Assembly: GCF_002812045.1 (NCBI RefSeq)
Contig: NZ_NPEG01000001.1
Location: 930,001 to 994,000, forward strand
Direction: 5' to 3'
Origin: Leptospira haakeii
Lineage (GTDB): Bacteria; Spirochaetota; Leptospiria; Leptospirales; Leptospiraceae
Length of the DNA: 64,000 nt
Shown here piece after piece: positions 7,543 to 17,311 of the stretch. Within the stretch, counting starts at the first letter, position 1. Every line of letters begins with the position of its first letter. A program made the position numbers and the translations under genes. A model generated the notes under the pieces. It saw only the letters and a program-made list of their open reading frames with translations. It searched no databases and was not told the DNA's origin.

Positions 7543-8895
7543 CTAATGTCCCCCGTTTCTTTCCCAATCCTTTGCTTTTTCAATCCCTCTTTTTTCATTC
7601 ACAAACGTATTGATGATCAAGGAGATGAAGAAGAATACGGCAACCACTAAGAATGCATTTCTTAGATCGAAAATTTTCTGTAATATACCGATCGCAAAAA
7701 CTCCGATAGCTGCCGCCAGTTTTCCGGAAAGACCCCAGAGGCCGAAAAATTCCCCAGATTTGGATTCAGGAGAGAAAACTCCTACAATTGCTCTACTTGC
7801 GGACTGAGTCGACCCAACTCCAGAACCTGCAAGAGTTCCAAAGATGACGAACACCCATTGTACTGAGATATCCACTCCTAGTCCATTTACAAAACCGGTG
7901 ATCTCTCTTACGAAATAAATTCCAATCAAGCAGAAGATCCAGAATACCAAAGTGATATTGAAAGTTTTTTTGGCTCCGATCTTATCTTGAACGAACCCGA
8001 AAAATATCGCACCTATCATCGCAAAAAATTGAAGCATTACGAATAGGGTAGCTTCTTGCCCGGATGTGATCTTGATCTCTTGATTTCCGTATAAGAATGC
8101 AAATGCGATTACGATAGCAAGTGCTGCCATTGAGAAGAATAGGGAGATCAGATAGATTACTAGGTCTTTAAAATGTCTTATCGATTTGATACTCTCTGAT
8201 AATTGTTTAAAACCGATAGTGAGGTAACTTTCTCCTGTCGGTATTTTAATGGCAGGTTGGTACTCTTTCAAAAGTAAGAATGTAGGAATTCCAGCAAGCA
8301 AGAAGAACAATGCTGTAAGAGGTCCTACAAATCTAAGAGATCCGTAGATTGCCGGGTCGATTGAAGGTGCAACAAGAGTTTGGACCAAGAATACGGAAAG
8401 AAGTCCTCCCATATATCCGACTCCCCAAGCGTATCCTGAAATTTTTCCTAATTCTTCCTTAGGACCTAAATGGGGTAGAAAAGAAGAGGCAAAGTTTTCT
8501 CCGGAAGCAAAGAAGAAGTTGGAAAGAATAATTAAACCAAAACCTAATTCCCAAGAACCTGGAGTAGCAACTAACCAAAAAGCCGCGGTGCTGATTACAC
8601 AGCTGAGATAACTCCAGAAAAGGAATGTTTTCTTTTTAGCGGAGAAGTCGGAGATAGCTCCGAATAACGGTCCTGTTAGTACTACTAATAGATAAGAGAA
8701 AAATAAAGCTAGTCCAAATAAAAAATTCCCATCCTCGTAAGGATTTGCCGGATTGGAGGAGATTGGAACGATTACTTCGGCGAAAACTCTGCAGTAGATG
8801 ACTGTTATAATTACAGTGGTATAACTAGAATTGGCGAAATCGAACATGCACCATCCGAAAATTTCCCTTAAGGGAGCGCGTTTGGTCACTTGCAT
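7543..8895 (-). CDS. MFS transporter, UMF1/Atg22-like family
   Basis: The 450-residue protein has about twelve hydrophobic segments. It opens with LREIFGWCMFDFANSSYTTV, the signature of UMF1-type (Atg22-like) permeases of the major facilitator superfamily. The loop after segment 2 (GAISDFSAKKK) fits the MFS A-motif, and a second such loop (GFVQDKIGAKK) begins the second half. Fungal Atg22 exports amino acids from the vacuole; the substrate of bacterial members is not established. The divergent 211-base region upstream separates it from the [2Fe-2S] operon and should contain both promoters. Confidence 0.88.
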   Translation of the reverse strand: MQVTKRAPLREIFGWCMFDFANSSYTTVIITVIYCRVFAEVIVPISSNPANPYEDGNFLFGLALFFSYLLVVLTGPLFGAISDFSAKKKTFLFWSYLSCVISTAAFWLVATPGSWELGFGLIILSNFFFASGENFASSFLPHLGPKEELGKISGYAWGVGYMGGLLSVFLVQTLVAPSIDPAIYGSLRFVGPLTALFFLLAGIPTFLLLKEYQPAIKIPTGESYLTIGFKQLSESIKSIRHFKDLVIYLISLFFSMAALAIVIAFAFLYGNQEIKITSGQEATLFVMLQFFAMIGAIFFGFVQDKIGAKKTFNITLVFWIFCLIGIYFVREITGFVNGLGVDISVQWVFVIFGTLAGSGVGSTQSASRAIVGVFSPESKSGEFFGLWGLSGKLAAAIGVFAIGILQKIFDLRNAFLVVAVFFFISLIINTFVNEKRGIEKAKDWERNGGH

Positions 8896-9106
8896 TCTGT
8901 AGGTTTCCTTTATGGAATTTTCCGAATGAGGATGAGCTTCAAAGTCCGGCTGTCAACGAGAAATATCCCCTTCTGGAATCCGTTATAAAAACCAATTGGT
9001 TCTTGAAGTTCGCATCTTGGCGGAAAAAAATTCTCTTGATCCTGACCTTCTTATGTTTAGCTTGAGTGATGGTTTTGCTTTCGGCGTCCAATAATTAGAA
9101 GGCCTA

Positions 9107-9334
9107 ATGAATTCTTCCGACTTTAGTCAAATAGACCTAAACGCCCTGATGCGACCCAGAAAGGTTTGCGTATGCAACCAAGTATCCGAAGAGGATATTA
9201 CAAATTCTATCCGCAGAGGGAATGATACTTTGGGTAAGTTGATGAGAGACACAAGTTGTTGTACCGGCTGCGGTACATGCAGAGGAAGAGTTCTCAAATT
9301 ACTTTCCGAAACCCTCGCATCCAAACCGCAATGA
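9107..9334 (+). CDS. BFD-like [2Fe-2S]-binding protein
   Basis: The 75-residue protein matches the BFD-like [2Fe-2S] domain: Cys21-x-Cys23 in VCVCNQVSEEDI, about 31 residues, then Cys55-x-x-Cys58 in GCGTCRGRV. Two further cysteines (Cys51, Cys52) lie just before the second pair. Stand-alone members such as bacterioferritin-associated ferredoxin pass electrons to or from iron-storage proteins or flavoenzymes. AGAAGG upstream supports the ATG. Its TGA overlaps the ATG of the next gene (ATGA), so the two are translationally coupled, and the reductase is a possible electron partner, by inference. Confidence 0.87.
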   Translation: MNSSDFSQIDLNALMRPRKVCVCNQVSEEDITNSIRRGNDTLGKLMRDTSCCTGCGTCRGRVLKLLSETLASKPQ

Positions 9335-9999
9335 ACCCTCCGTTTTTAGCCGTGAACATGGCAATGACCTTGGATGGAAAGGTATGCCGCCCCGACGGAA
9401 AATGGTATGGCCTCTCTTCTCGAAATGATAAAAGAAGAATGGATCAGATCCGCTCTGAGGCAGACGCCCTCATCCTTGGGAAAAATAGCCTTCTAAACGA
9501 CGACCCAGTCACTCATCTCAGATATGTTGAATCGGAGAAGGAGCCTCGAGCAATTTTACTCGTTAGAACCGGGACATTACCTTCTGATCGAAAGGTATTC
9601 CATTTTTCTAAAGTAAAACCTTTGCTATTCTGCACTTCTAAAAATGAATCCCAGGTAAGATCCGAATTATCAGAGTTTGCAGAGATACTTCCAGTAAAGG
9701 GAGAAGATCTGGATCCGGAGATCATACTGAAAGAATTGGAAAAAAGAGGACATTCCAAAATACTTTTAGAAGGCGGACCTAGACTGAATGATTCCTTTTT
9801 CAGAAAGGGACTCGTGGATAGACTCTATCTCACTATCGTTCCATTCTTTATCGGACAATCCGGTTTACCTTCGATCACCGGCGGAGAATCCGCATATCTT
9901 AACTTCGATAAAACAAATTGGAAACTTGTATCTTCCGAACAGATAGAGCAGGAAGTATTTTTGCTATACGATAAACAGATCAAACATGAAGTCCAATGA
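9331..9999 (+). CDS. RibD C-terminal-type pyrimidine/flavin reductase
   Basis: The 222-residue product (start at the ATG in the ATGA overlap; a longer frame from 9256 lies inside the previous gene) belongs to the RibD_C / dihydrofolate reductase-like fold. Typical motifs are VNMAMTLDGKV, DALILGKNSLLNDDP and KILLEGGPRLNDSF, ending in LTIVPFFIGQSG. In riboflavin synthesis this domain reduces the ribosylamino-uracil intermediate with NADPH; stand-alone copies often reduce other substrates. No deaminase domain is attached here. It sits between a [2Fe-2S] protein and a transglycosylase, and overlaps both neighbours by four bases. Confidence 0.86.
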   Translation: MNPPFLAVNMAMTLDGKVCRPDGKWYGLSSRNDKRRMDQIRSEADALILGKNSLLNDDPVTHLRYVESEKEPRAILLVRTGTLPSDRKVFHFSKVKPLLFCTSKNESQVRSELSEFAEILPVKGEDLDPEIILKELEKRGHSKILLEGGPRLNDSFFRKGLVDRLYLTIVPFFIGQSGLPSITGGESAYLNFDKTNWKLVSSEQIEQEVFLLYDKQIKHEVQ

Positions 10000-10640
10000 A
10001 CGAAGGAAATCATTTCTTACATAGATGGTTTTTCTTTGGGATCAGAAGTATTCTAGTATTAGTATTCCTTCTTCTTATTTATTACCAAACCTTTCCTGAA
10101 AAAAGGATCTTATTCAGAGAGAACAAATTAGTTTATCTACCTGAAAACTTAGAGTCAGTTCCTCTCGAAAACGATTGGGTAAGGATAGAAGAATTGCCCC
10201 CAGGAAGTTTAGAATACTTAGTAGAGGTAGAAGACTATAGATTCTACAGGCATAGAGGATACTCACTAGCCGACATACAATCTTCTATCATACAAGCGGT
10301 CTTTTTTTTCAGAAGATTAAGAGGCGCGAGTACTTTAGACCAACAACTTGCTAGAACATTATTTTTATCCAGAGACAAAACATTAACTCGCAAGTTAAGA
10401 GAGATCCGAATTGCGCAAGCTCTTGACGAAGAATTAGGTAAGAAGGGAGTTTTAGAATATTATCTGAATTTGGTCTATTGGGGTCGTGGATTGAACGGGA
10501 TCTATAGATCTTCTAAATATTATTTTAATAAACATCCCGGAAAACTTCTTCCAAGGGAATTCAAGGCTTTGGTCCAAATATTAAAAAAACCGGATGCATA
10601 CTCCAGAGAAGAAGTAAGATCACTTTCTTTGGAATATTAA
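9996..10640 (+). CDS. Monofunctional peptidoglycan glycosyltransferase (GT51)
   Basis: One N-terminal membrane helix (about residues 15-31) is followed by a GT51 domain. Landmarks are VEDYRFYRHRGY (catalytic Glu region, normally EDRRFFxHxG), RGASTLDQQLARTLFL (normally GGSTITQQLxKN), RKLREI and VLEYYLNLVYWGRGLNGI. These enzymes polymerise lipid II into glycan strands on the outer face of the inner membrane. With 214 residues and no transpeptidase domain it resembles MtgA. The Thr-Gln to Leu-Asp change in the TQQ motif is unusual. It overlaps the RibD-like gene by ATGA and ends the operon. Confidence 0.83.
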   Translation: MNEGNHFLHRWFFFGIRSILVLVFLLLIYYQTFPEKRILFRENKLVYLPENLESVPLENDWVRIEELPPGSLEYLVEVEDYRFYRHRGYSLADIQSSIIQAVFFFRRLRGASTLDQQLARTLFLSRDKTLTRKLREIRIAQALDEELGKKGVLEYYLNLVYWGRGLNGIYRSSKYYFNKHPGKLLPREFKALVQILKKPDAYSREEVRSLSLEY

Positions 10641-10729
10641 GGCTCGGATCGTTACCTCTCTCGAGGAAATTTAGAAAATTTGGCTCCTTCTTCTTCCTAA
10701 AAAACTTCTTCTTTTTCTTTGAAAAAAAG

Positions 10730-10757
10730 TAGACTTCCAAGGTCCGCCGGGAATACT
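10730..10757 (+). promoter_or_regulatory. Possible 5S rRNA promoter
   Basis: TAGACT (10730-10735) and AATACT (10752-10757) are 16 bases apart and place a start near 10765, at the 5' end of the 5S gene. Each hexamer matches consensus at four positions, so this is a modest call based on position. Confidence 0.35.
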
Positions 10758-10766
10758 GGTTATAGA

Positions 10767-10887
<121 letters not shown>

Positions 10888-10902
10888 CTACTGTAATCAT
10901 AC

Positions 10903-10932
10903 AAGGCCGGATTAACCTCCGGCCTTTTTTAT
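10903..10932 (+). terminator. Rho-independent terminator of the 5S rRNA gene
   Basis: AAGGCCGG and CCGGCCTT form a perfect 8-bp stem followed by six T residues, 16 bases past the 5S end. Confidence 0.9.
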
Positions 10933-11141
10933 TTCTTCTTACATTTCCCTATAACTTTAACTTCTAATCCTGAATTCTGAACGATCAGTATAAAGTTTGG
11001 AACACGGCCGATCTACCTAAAAGATCATTACAAATAGTGAATATGATCTGTTTAGTCGCCGATGGAATATCGACCGTTCGAAAAAAGATATTTCCAAATG
11101 AAATTTTTTTCCAAAATTTCCATCTTATTTATTTTGTAAGC
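10933..11141 (+). other. Intergenic, nothing recognised
   Basis: This AT-rich 200-base stretch between the 5S terminator and the promoter at 11142 has no supportable open frame and no tRNA-like cloverleaf. Confidence 0.5.
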
Positions 11142-11170
11142 TTGACGATTCATTGACTCGATAGTAGAAT
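11142..11170 (+). promoter_or_regulatory. Strong sigma-70-type promoter for a small RNA
   Basis: TTGACG (11142-11147) and TAGAAT (11165-11170) are exactly 17 bases apart, matching consensus at five of six positions each. The predicted start is near 11177. No open frame with a ribosome site follows before the terminator at 11287. Confidence 0.72.
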
Positions 11171-11176
11171 GCGGAC

Positions 11177-11321
11177 CGCTCTGAAGGTATGGACCCGGGG
11201 AGTTAATGTTAGATTAGATGGGCATTTTATATCCTATATACGGGTTCCAGTTGATGTACTATGGCGGTTGATTCCTGACTGTGTTTGGTCGGGAGGAATT
11301 CCCCTCCCGACCCACCTTTTT
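11177..11321 (+). ncRNA. Candidate structured small RNA, unassigned family
   Basis: About 145 nt lie between a near-consensus promoter and a perfect terminator, without a credible reading frame. The sequence folds on itself by eye: 11174-11180 (GACCGCT) pairs with 11263-11269 (GGCGGTT, with G-U pairs), and 11190-11197 (TGGACCCG) pairs with 11241-11249 (CGGGTTCCA) with one bulge, leaving an internal loop between and a 43-base apical region. A long hairpin closed by paired arms with an internal bubble is loosely like 6S RNA, but the length is short. It lacks the conserved SRP RNA apical loop and any RNase P or tmRNA signature. A long untranslated leader is unlikely because the terminator precedes the next gene. 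Confidence 0.6.
11287..11321 (+). terminator. Rho-independent terminator of the candidate small RNA
   Basis: GGTCGGGAGG (11287-11296) and CCTCCCGACC (11303-11312) form a perfect 10-bp stem, followed by CACCTTTTT. Confidence 0.85.
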
Positions 11322-11345
11322 AAAACGATTCTAATATCATTTTTT

Positions 11346-11365
11346 TGAAATATAGGAATATTTCA
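11346..11365. promoter_or_regulatory. 8-bp inverted repeat upstream of the Lys/Asp-rich protein gene
   Basis: TGAAATAT-AGGA-ATATTTCA is a perfect inverted repeat about 62 bases ahead of the ATG at 11427. It abuts a weak promoter-like pair (TTCAGA and TATAGA, 18 bases apart), so it could be an operator. No regulator gene adjoins. Confidence 0.3.
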
Positions 11366-11426
11366 GATCGCAAATTCTTTTTTGATATAGAACCTTGTCG
11401 AACCATTCGATTTAGGAGTCGATAGA

Positions 11427-11975
11427 ATGTATCGTAAGCCGATATATCTTTTAAAATTCATAACTAGTATTCTCTTTGCAGGTCTGCTTATTTTAAGTGG
11501 GACTTCTCTTTCTGCAGAATCCCAATGCCAAGGTTTATCCAAAGGCCAATGTGAGTCCGATTCGGATTGTACTTGGGTTTCAGGTTATAGCAAACAAGAC
11601 GGAACCAATGTAGACGCTTATTGCAGGGCCAAACCAGGAAAGGCTTCCGATTCTGGAGATTCGGTAAAAAAGTCTAAAGCAAAGAAGTCCAAAGATAAGG
11701 ACGAAGACGACGATAAAGACGAGCCTAAGAAAAAGAAAAAGGCTAAGAAAGACAAGGATGAGGACGACGATAAGGAATCCAAGGAATCCAAAAAAGATAA
11801 AGATGATGATGACTCCGATTCTAAGAAGTCCAAAAAATCCAAGAAGGATAAGGACGATGATGATGATGGAGATTCCAAAAAATCTAAAAAGTCAAAGAAG
11901 TCTAAAAAAGACAAGGATGACGATGACGACTCCAAGAAGTCTAAAAAATCCAAAAAGAAAAAGAAAGACGATTAA
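11427..11975 (+). CDS. Secreted protein with Cys-rich head and Lys/Asp/Ser repeat tail
   Basis: An N-terminal signal peptide (about 30 residues, ending SLSAES) precedes a short head with five cysteines: CQGL, GQCESDSDC, then TWVSGYSKQDG and YCRAKPG. This C-x6-C-x5-C-TWV-GY-YCR layout reads as a small disulphide-rich motif. From about residue 75 to the end (182) the protein is a low-complexity tail of repeated KKSKKSKKDKDDDDD-like units, with alternating basic and acidic clusters. The tail is presumably disordered. AGGAG nine bases before the ATG supports the start, and a terminator follows. Function is unknown; metal or polyanion binding would be guesswork. Confidence 0.8.
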   Translation: MYRKPIYLLKFITSILFAGLLILSGTSLSAESQCQGLSKGQCESDSDCTWVSGYSKQDGTNVDAYCRAKPGKASDSGDSVKKSKAKKSKDKDEDDDKDEPKKKKKAKKDKDEDDDKESKESKKDKDDDDSDSKKSKKSKKDKDDDDDGDSKKSKKSKKSKKDKDDDDDSKKSKKSKKKKKDD

Positions 11976-12002
11976 CCCTTAATCTTCATTCTTCTTAAAA
12001 CA

Positions 12003-12033
12003 AAAAGACCGAGCGCTTGCCCGGTCTTTTTTA
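12003..12033. terminator. Bidirectional terminator
   Basis: AAAAGACCG and CGGTCTTTT pair around a 10-base loop. There is a T run on the plus strand and, through AACAAAAAG, on the minus strand, so it can serve both the 11427-11975 gene and gcvP. Confidence 0.85.
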
Positions 12034-12057
12034 TTGTCTTCTGATATTTAGAAAAAA

Positions 12058-14946
<2,889 letters not shown>

Positions 14947-14955
14947 TCTATTTTC

Positions 14956-15348
14956 CTAATCCAGTTTGCTCACGAATTCTCTATAAGATTCGGGATCTAA
15001 TAATTTCTCCAATTCAGAAGAATTGATCCCTTTGACTCGGATCATCCAAGACCCGAAAGGATCTGAATTCACAGTGGCCGGGTTTTTGGAAAGGTTTCCA
15101 TTAACTTCGACTACTTCTCCGCTGATAGGAGCGTATAAATCTTCTGCTGCTTTTACGGATTCTATTGTTCCGAATGTATCTGATTGTTTGATGGATTTCC
15201 CTACTTTTGGAAGGTCCACAAAAACGATATCTCCGAGTGCCGCCTGAGCATAGTCAGAGATTCCTATCAATGCGGTATCGCCTTCTACTTTTACCCATTC
15301 GTGTTTTTCTGTGAACTTATAGCCCGGAGGTGGGTTAGTTACTGCCAT
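14956..15348 (-). CDS. gcvH: Glycine cleavage system H protein
   Basis: This 130-residue lipoyl carrier shows [12 protein letters not shown] near the N-terminus and the lipoylation site Lys66 in [15 protein letters not shown], followed by ISGEVVEVN. It shuttles the methylamine group from GcvP to GcvT and the dihydrolipoyl arm to lipoamide dehydrogenase. It sits 15 bases after gcvT and nine before gcvP, as expected for an operon. Confidence 0.98.
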   Translation of the reverse strand: MAVTNPPPGYKFTEKHEWVKVEGDTALIGISDYAQAALGDIVFVDLPKVGKSIKQSDTFGTIESVKAAEDLYAPISGEVVEVNGNLSKNPATVNSDPFGSWMIRVKGINSSELEKLLDPESYREFVSKLD

Positions 15349-15363
15349 TTGAAAATCCTTAGT

Positions 15364-16476
15364 TTAATTTTTCCGAATGCTTCCCGGAATGAAAGATTGG
15401 GTGAATATAATTGCGGACTTAGCCTGTCCTCTGATCTCAATTTGGATCGATTCTCCATGTTGGATCTTTTCTGAATCCACAAGTGCGAGTCCTATTCCTT
15501 TTTTTAAGGAAGGTGAAAAGGTACCTGAAGTTGTGATACCGATATTTTTGCCGTTCGAATCTAAAACAGGCATATTCTCTCTTGGGACACCGGCTTCTTG
15601 CAGTTCGAATGCAACGATCTTTCTTTTCGGGCCTTCTTTTTTTTCGGAGATGATCTGCTCGTATTTTGGATAAGGAGTTTTCTTTTCTTTTACGATCCAG
15701 CCTATTCCGGATTGGTTTGGACTTCTGTTCTCATCCAACTCATGACCATAAAGAGGATATTTTGCTTCGATCCTAAGTGTGTCTCTTGCGCCCAAGCCTA
15801 CAGGAAGAAGCCCTTCTGTTTTGCCGGATTCCAATAGTTCCTTCCAGATCTTCACACCTGTAGGATTAGAACTATAAATTTCAAATCCGTCTTCTCCCGT
15901 ATAACCAGTCCTGGAAAGGATGATCTCTTCGCCTGCGAAAGGAAATAACACGAATTTATAATATCCGATATGGCTTAGATCCGATTTAAAATAAGAAGAA
16001 AGAATGGAATCAGCCTTTGGACCTTGGATCGCAATCTGATGCCAGGAAGCGCTTTGGTTTTCTAATTTCGCAGAACTTGGTACGTACTTTTTCAGATACT
16101 CGTAAACGGAATCTACATTGGACGCGTTTGCGCAGATCATATATTTTTGATCGTTAAACTTGTAGAGAGTGATATCGTCTACCAGTCCGCCATTCTCATT
16201 GATGATTGCGTTATACTGCACTTGTCCGTTTACTAAAGAAGAAACGGAATTGCAGGTAACTGATTCCAGAAAGCCGAGGATAATATCTGCCTGACCTTCG
16301 ACAAAAATTTCTCCCATATGAGAAACGTCGAACAGACCGGCAGCTTGTCTAGTCGCAGTATGTTCAGCGATGATTCCGGAATATTGAACAGGCATGTCCC
16401 AACCGCCGAAAGGGATCATCTTAGCGCCTAAAAGTTTATGCTCCTCATACAGAGGTGTGGTTTTCCATTGGGACAT
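15364..16476 (-). CDS. gcvT: Aminomethyltransferase, T protein
   Basis: The 370-residue protein has the GcvT landmarks [41 protein letters not shown] and [21 protein letters not shown]. It releases ammonia from the H-protein-bound methylamine and makes methylene-tetrahydrofolate. It is the first gene of the gcv operon. The 171 bases upstream lack the conserved core of the glycine riboswitch by eye, so regulation is probably by another route. Confidence 0.97.
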   Translation of the reverse strand: MSQWKTTPLYEEHKLLGAKMIPFGGWDMPVQYSGIIAEHTATRQAAGLFDVSHMGEIFVEGQADIILGFLESVTCNSVSSLVNGQVQYNAIINENGGLVDDITLYKFNDQKYMICANASNVDSVYEYLKKYVPSSAKLENQSASWHQIAIQGPKADSILSSYFKSDLSHIGYYKFVLFPFAGEEIILSRTGYTGEDGFEIYSSNPTGVKIWKELLESGKTEGLLPVGLGARDTLRIEAKYPLYGHELDENRSPNQSGIGWIVKEKKTPYPKYEQIISEKKEGPKRKIVAFELQEAGVPRENMPVLDSNGKNIGITTSGTFSPSLKKGIGLALVDSEKIQHGESIQIEIRGQAKSAIIFTQSFIPGSIRKN

Positions 16477-16647
16477 AAGCGTTTGGGGCCATCATTTCAT
16501 CGCAGTTCCTAGGGAAAAACAATTTTAGGCCCCCTTAAAAAAGATTTAAAGGGCTTTCTTTGGAATGATTCTAGGGGACGGTCCCGGACTTGGTAGGAAC
16601 TCCAACAAATCTCGCACTGACGGAATTTGGGCGGCGGAGTTAATCTA

Positions 16648-17115
16648 TCATTCTTTCAATTTTTTTCTGACATAGATGACTTTATCTACTTCTGCCACGA
16701 GCTTTCCGGTTTTTACATCTAAGATCTGAGCAGTGAAGGTAACATCCATCTTCCTTTTGCGATCCGTTTCATCTTTGATCTCTTGGATTTTTTCCTTAGG
16801 GATATAAAACTCTGCTCTTACCGTACCTTCTCCTGGTTTTATGAATCGTATAGTTGCCGCCTTGTCCCAAACCAAATATCCGGGTCCTAAATGTTCCATT
16901 AGGATCAACATATAAAAAGGATCACACATGGAGTAGAGAGATCCTCCGAATTGTGTCCCCACATAATTTTTATTAAAAGGGGTAAGTTTCATTGTGGTGG
17001 AGAATAATGTCCTCTCTTTATTCAAGGCCTTCACCTTGATCCCTGCACCGAAGTAGGGAGGATAGAAATTGAAAAAATGAAATTTAAGTCTTTGTAAAAA
17101 ACCCGGTTGGGACAT
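16648..17115 (-). CDS. DUF4442 hotdog-fold protein
   Basis: This 155-residue protein fits DUF4442, a hotdog-fold thioesterase-like family: an N-terminal helix with [13 protein letters not shown], then [19 protein letters not shown] (the helix region where hotdog enzymes bind acyl chains), and strands ending [10 protein letters not shown]. Function is not established for the family; acyl-CoA or acyl-ACP hydrolysis is possible. It lies 171 bases upstream of gcvT on the same strand, with no clear operon link. Confidence 0.8.
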   Translation of the reverse strand: MSQPGFLQRLKFHFFNFYPPYFGAGIKVKALNKERTLFSTTMKLTPFNKNYVGTQFGGSLYSMCDPFYMLILMEHLGPGYLVWDKAATIRFIKPGEGTVRAEFYIPKEKIQEIKDETDRKRKMDVTFTAQILDVKTGKLVAEVDKVIYVRKKLKE

Positions 17116-17311
17116 AGAAGATTTCCTGATCTTTATTTCTTATTCTGTCCCAAACTAATAAGAGGCTTAAAAATCCGAGCTATTTTTGGAGAATATAATT
17201 GGTTTGTAAGACGGATTGATATCATAACTGTTATCCGAAAATTCTTGCTAAGAAGCTTTCCTTCTGATAGCAAGTAGAGGCTAAAAAAACCAGAGAATTC
17301 CCGGAGGGGGA

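Noticed and set aside
11618..11953. Antisense open frame rich in Ser, Leu and Phe across the Lys/Asp repeats
   Set aside because: It exists only because the sense repeat has no stop on the complementary strand. There is no ribosome site, and composition is a mirror of the repeats.
16477..16647. Possible glycine riboswitch upstream of gcvT
   Set aside because: The conserved glycine-aptamer core is not visible on the minus strand; only small C- and A-rich repeats are seen.
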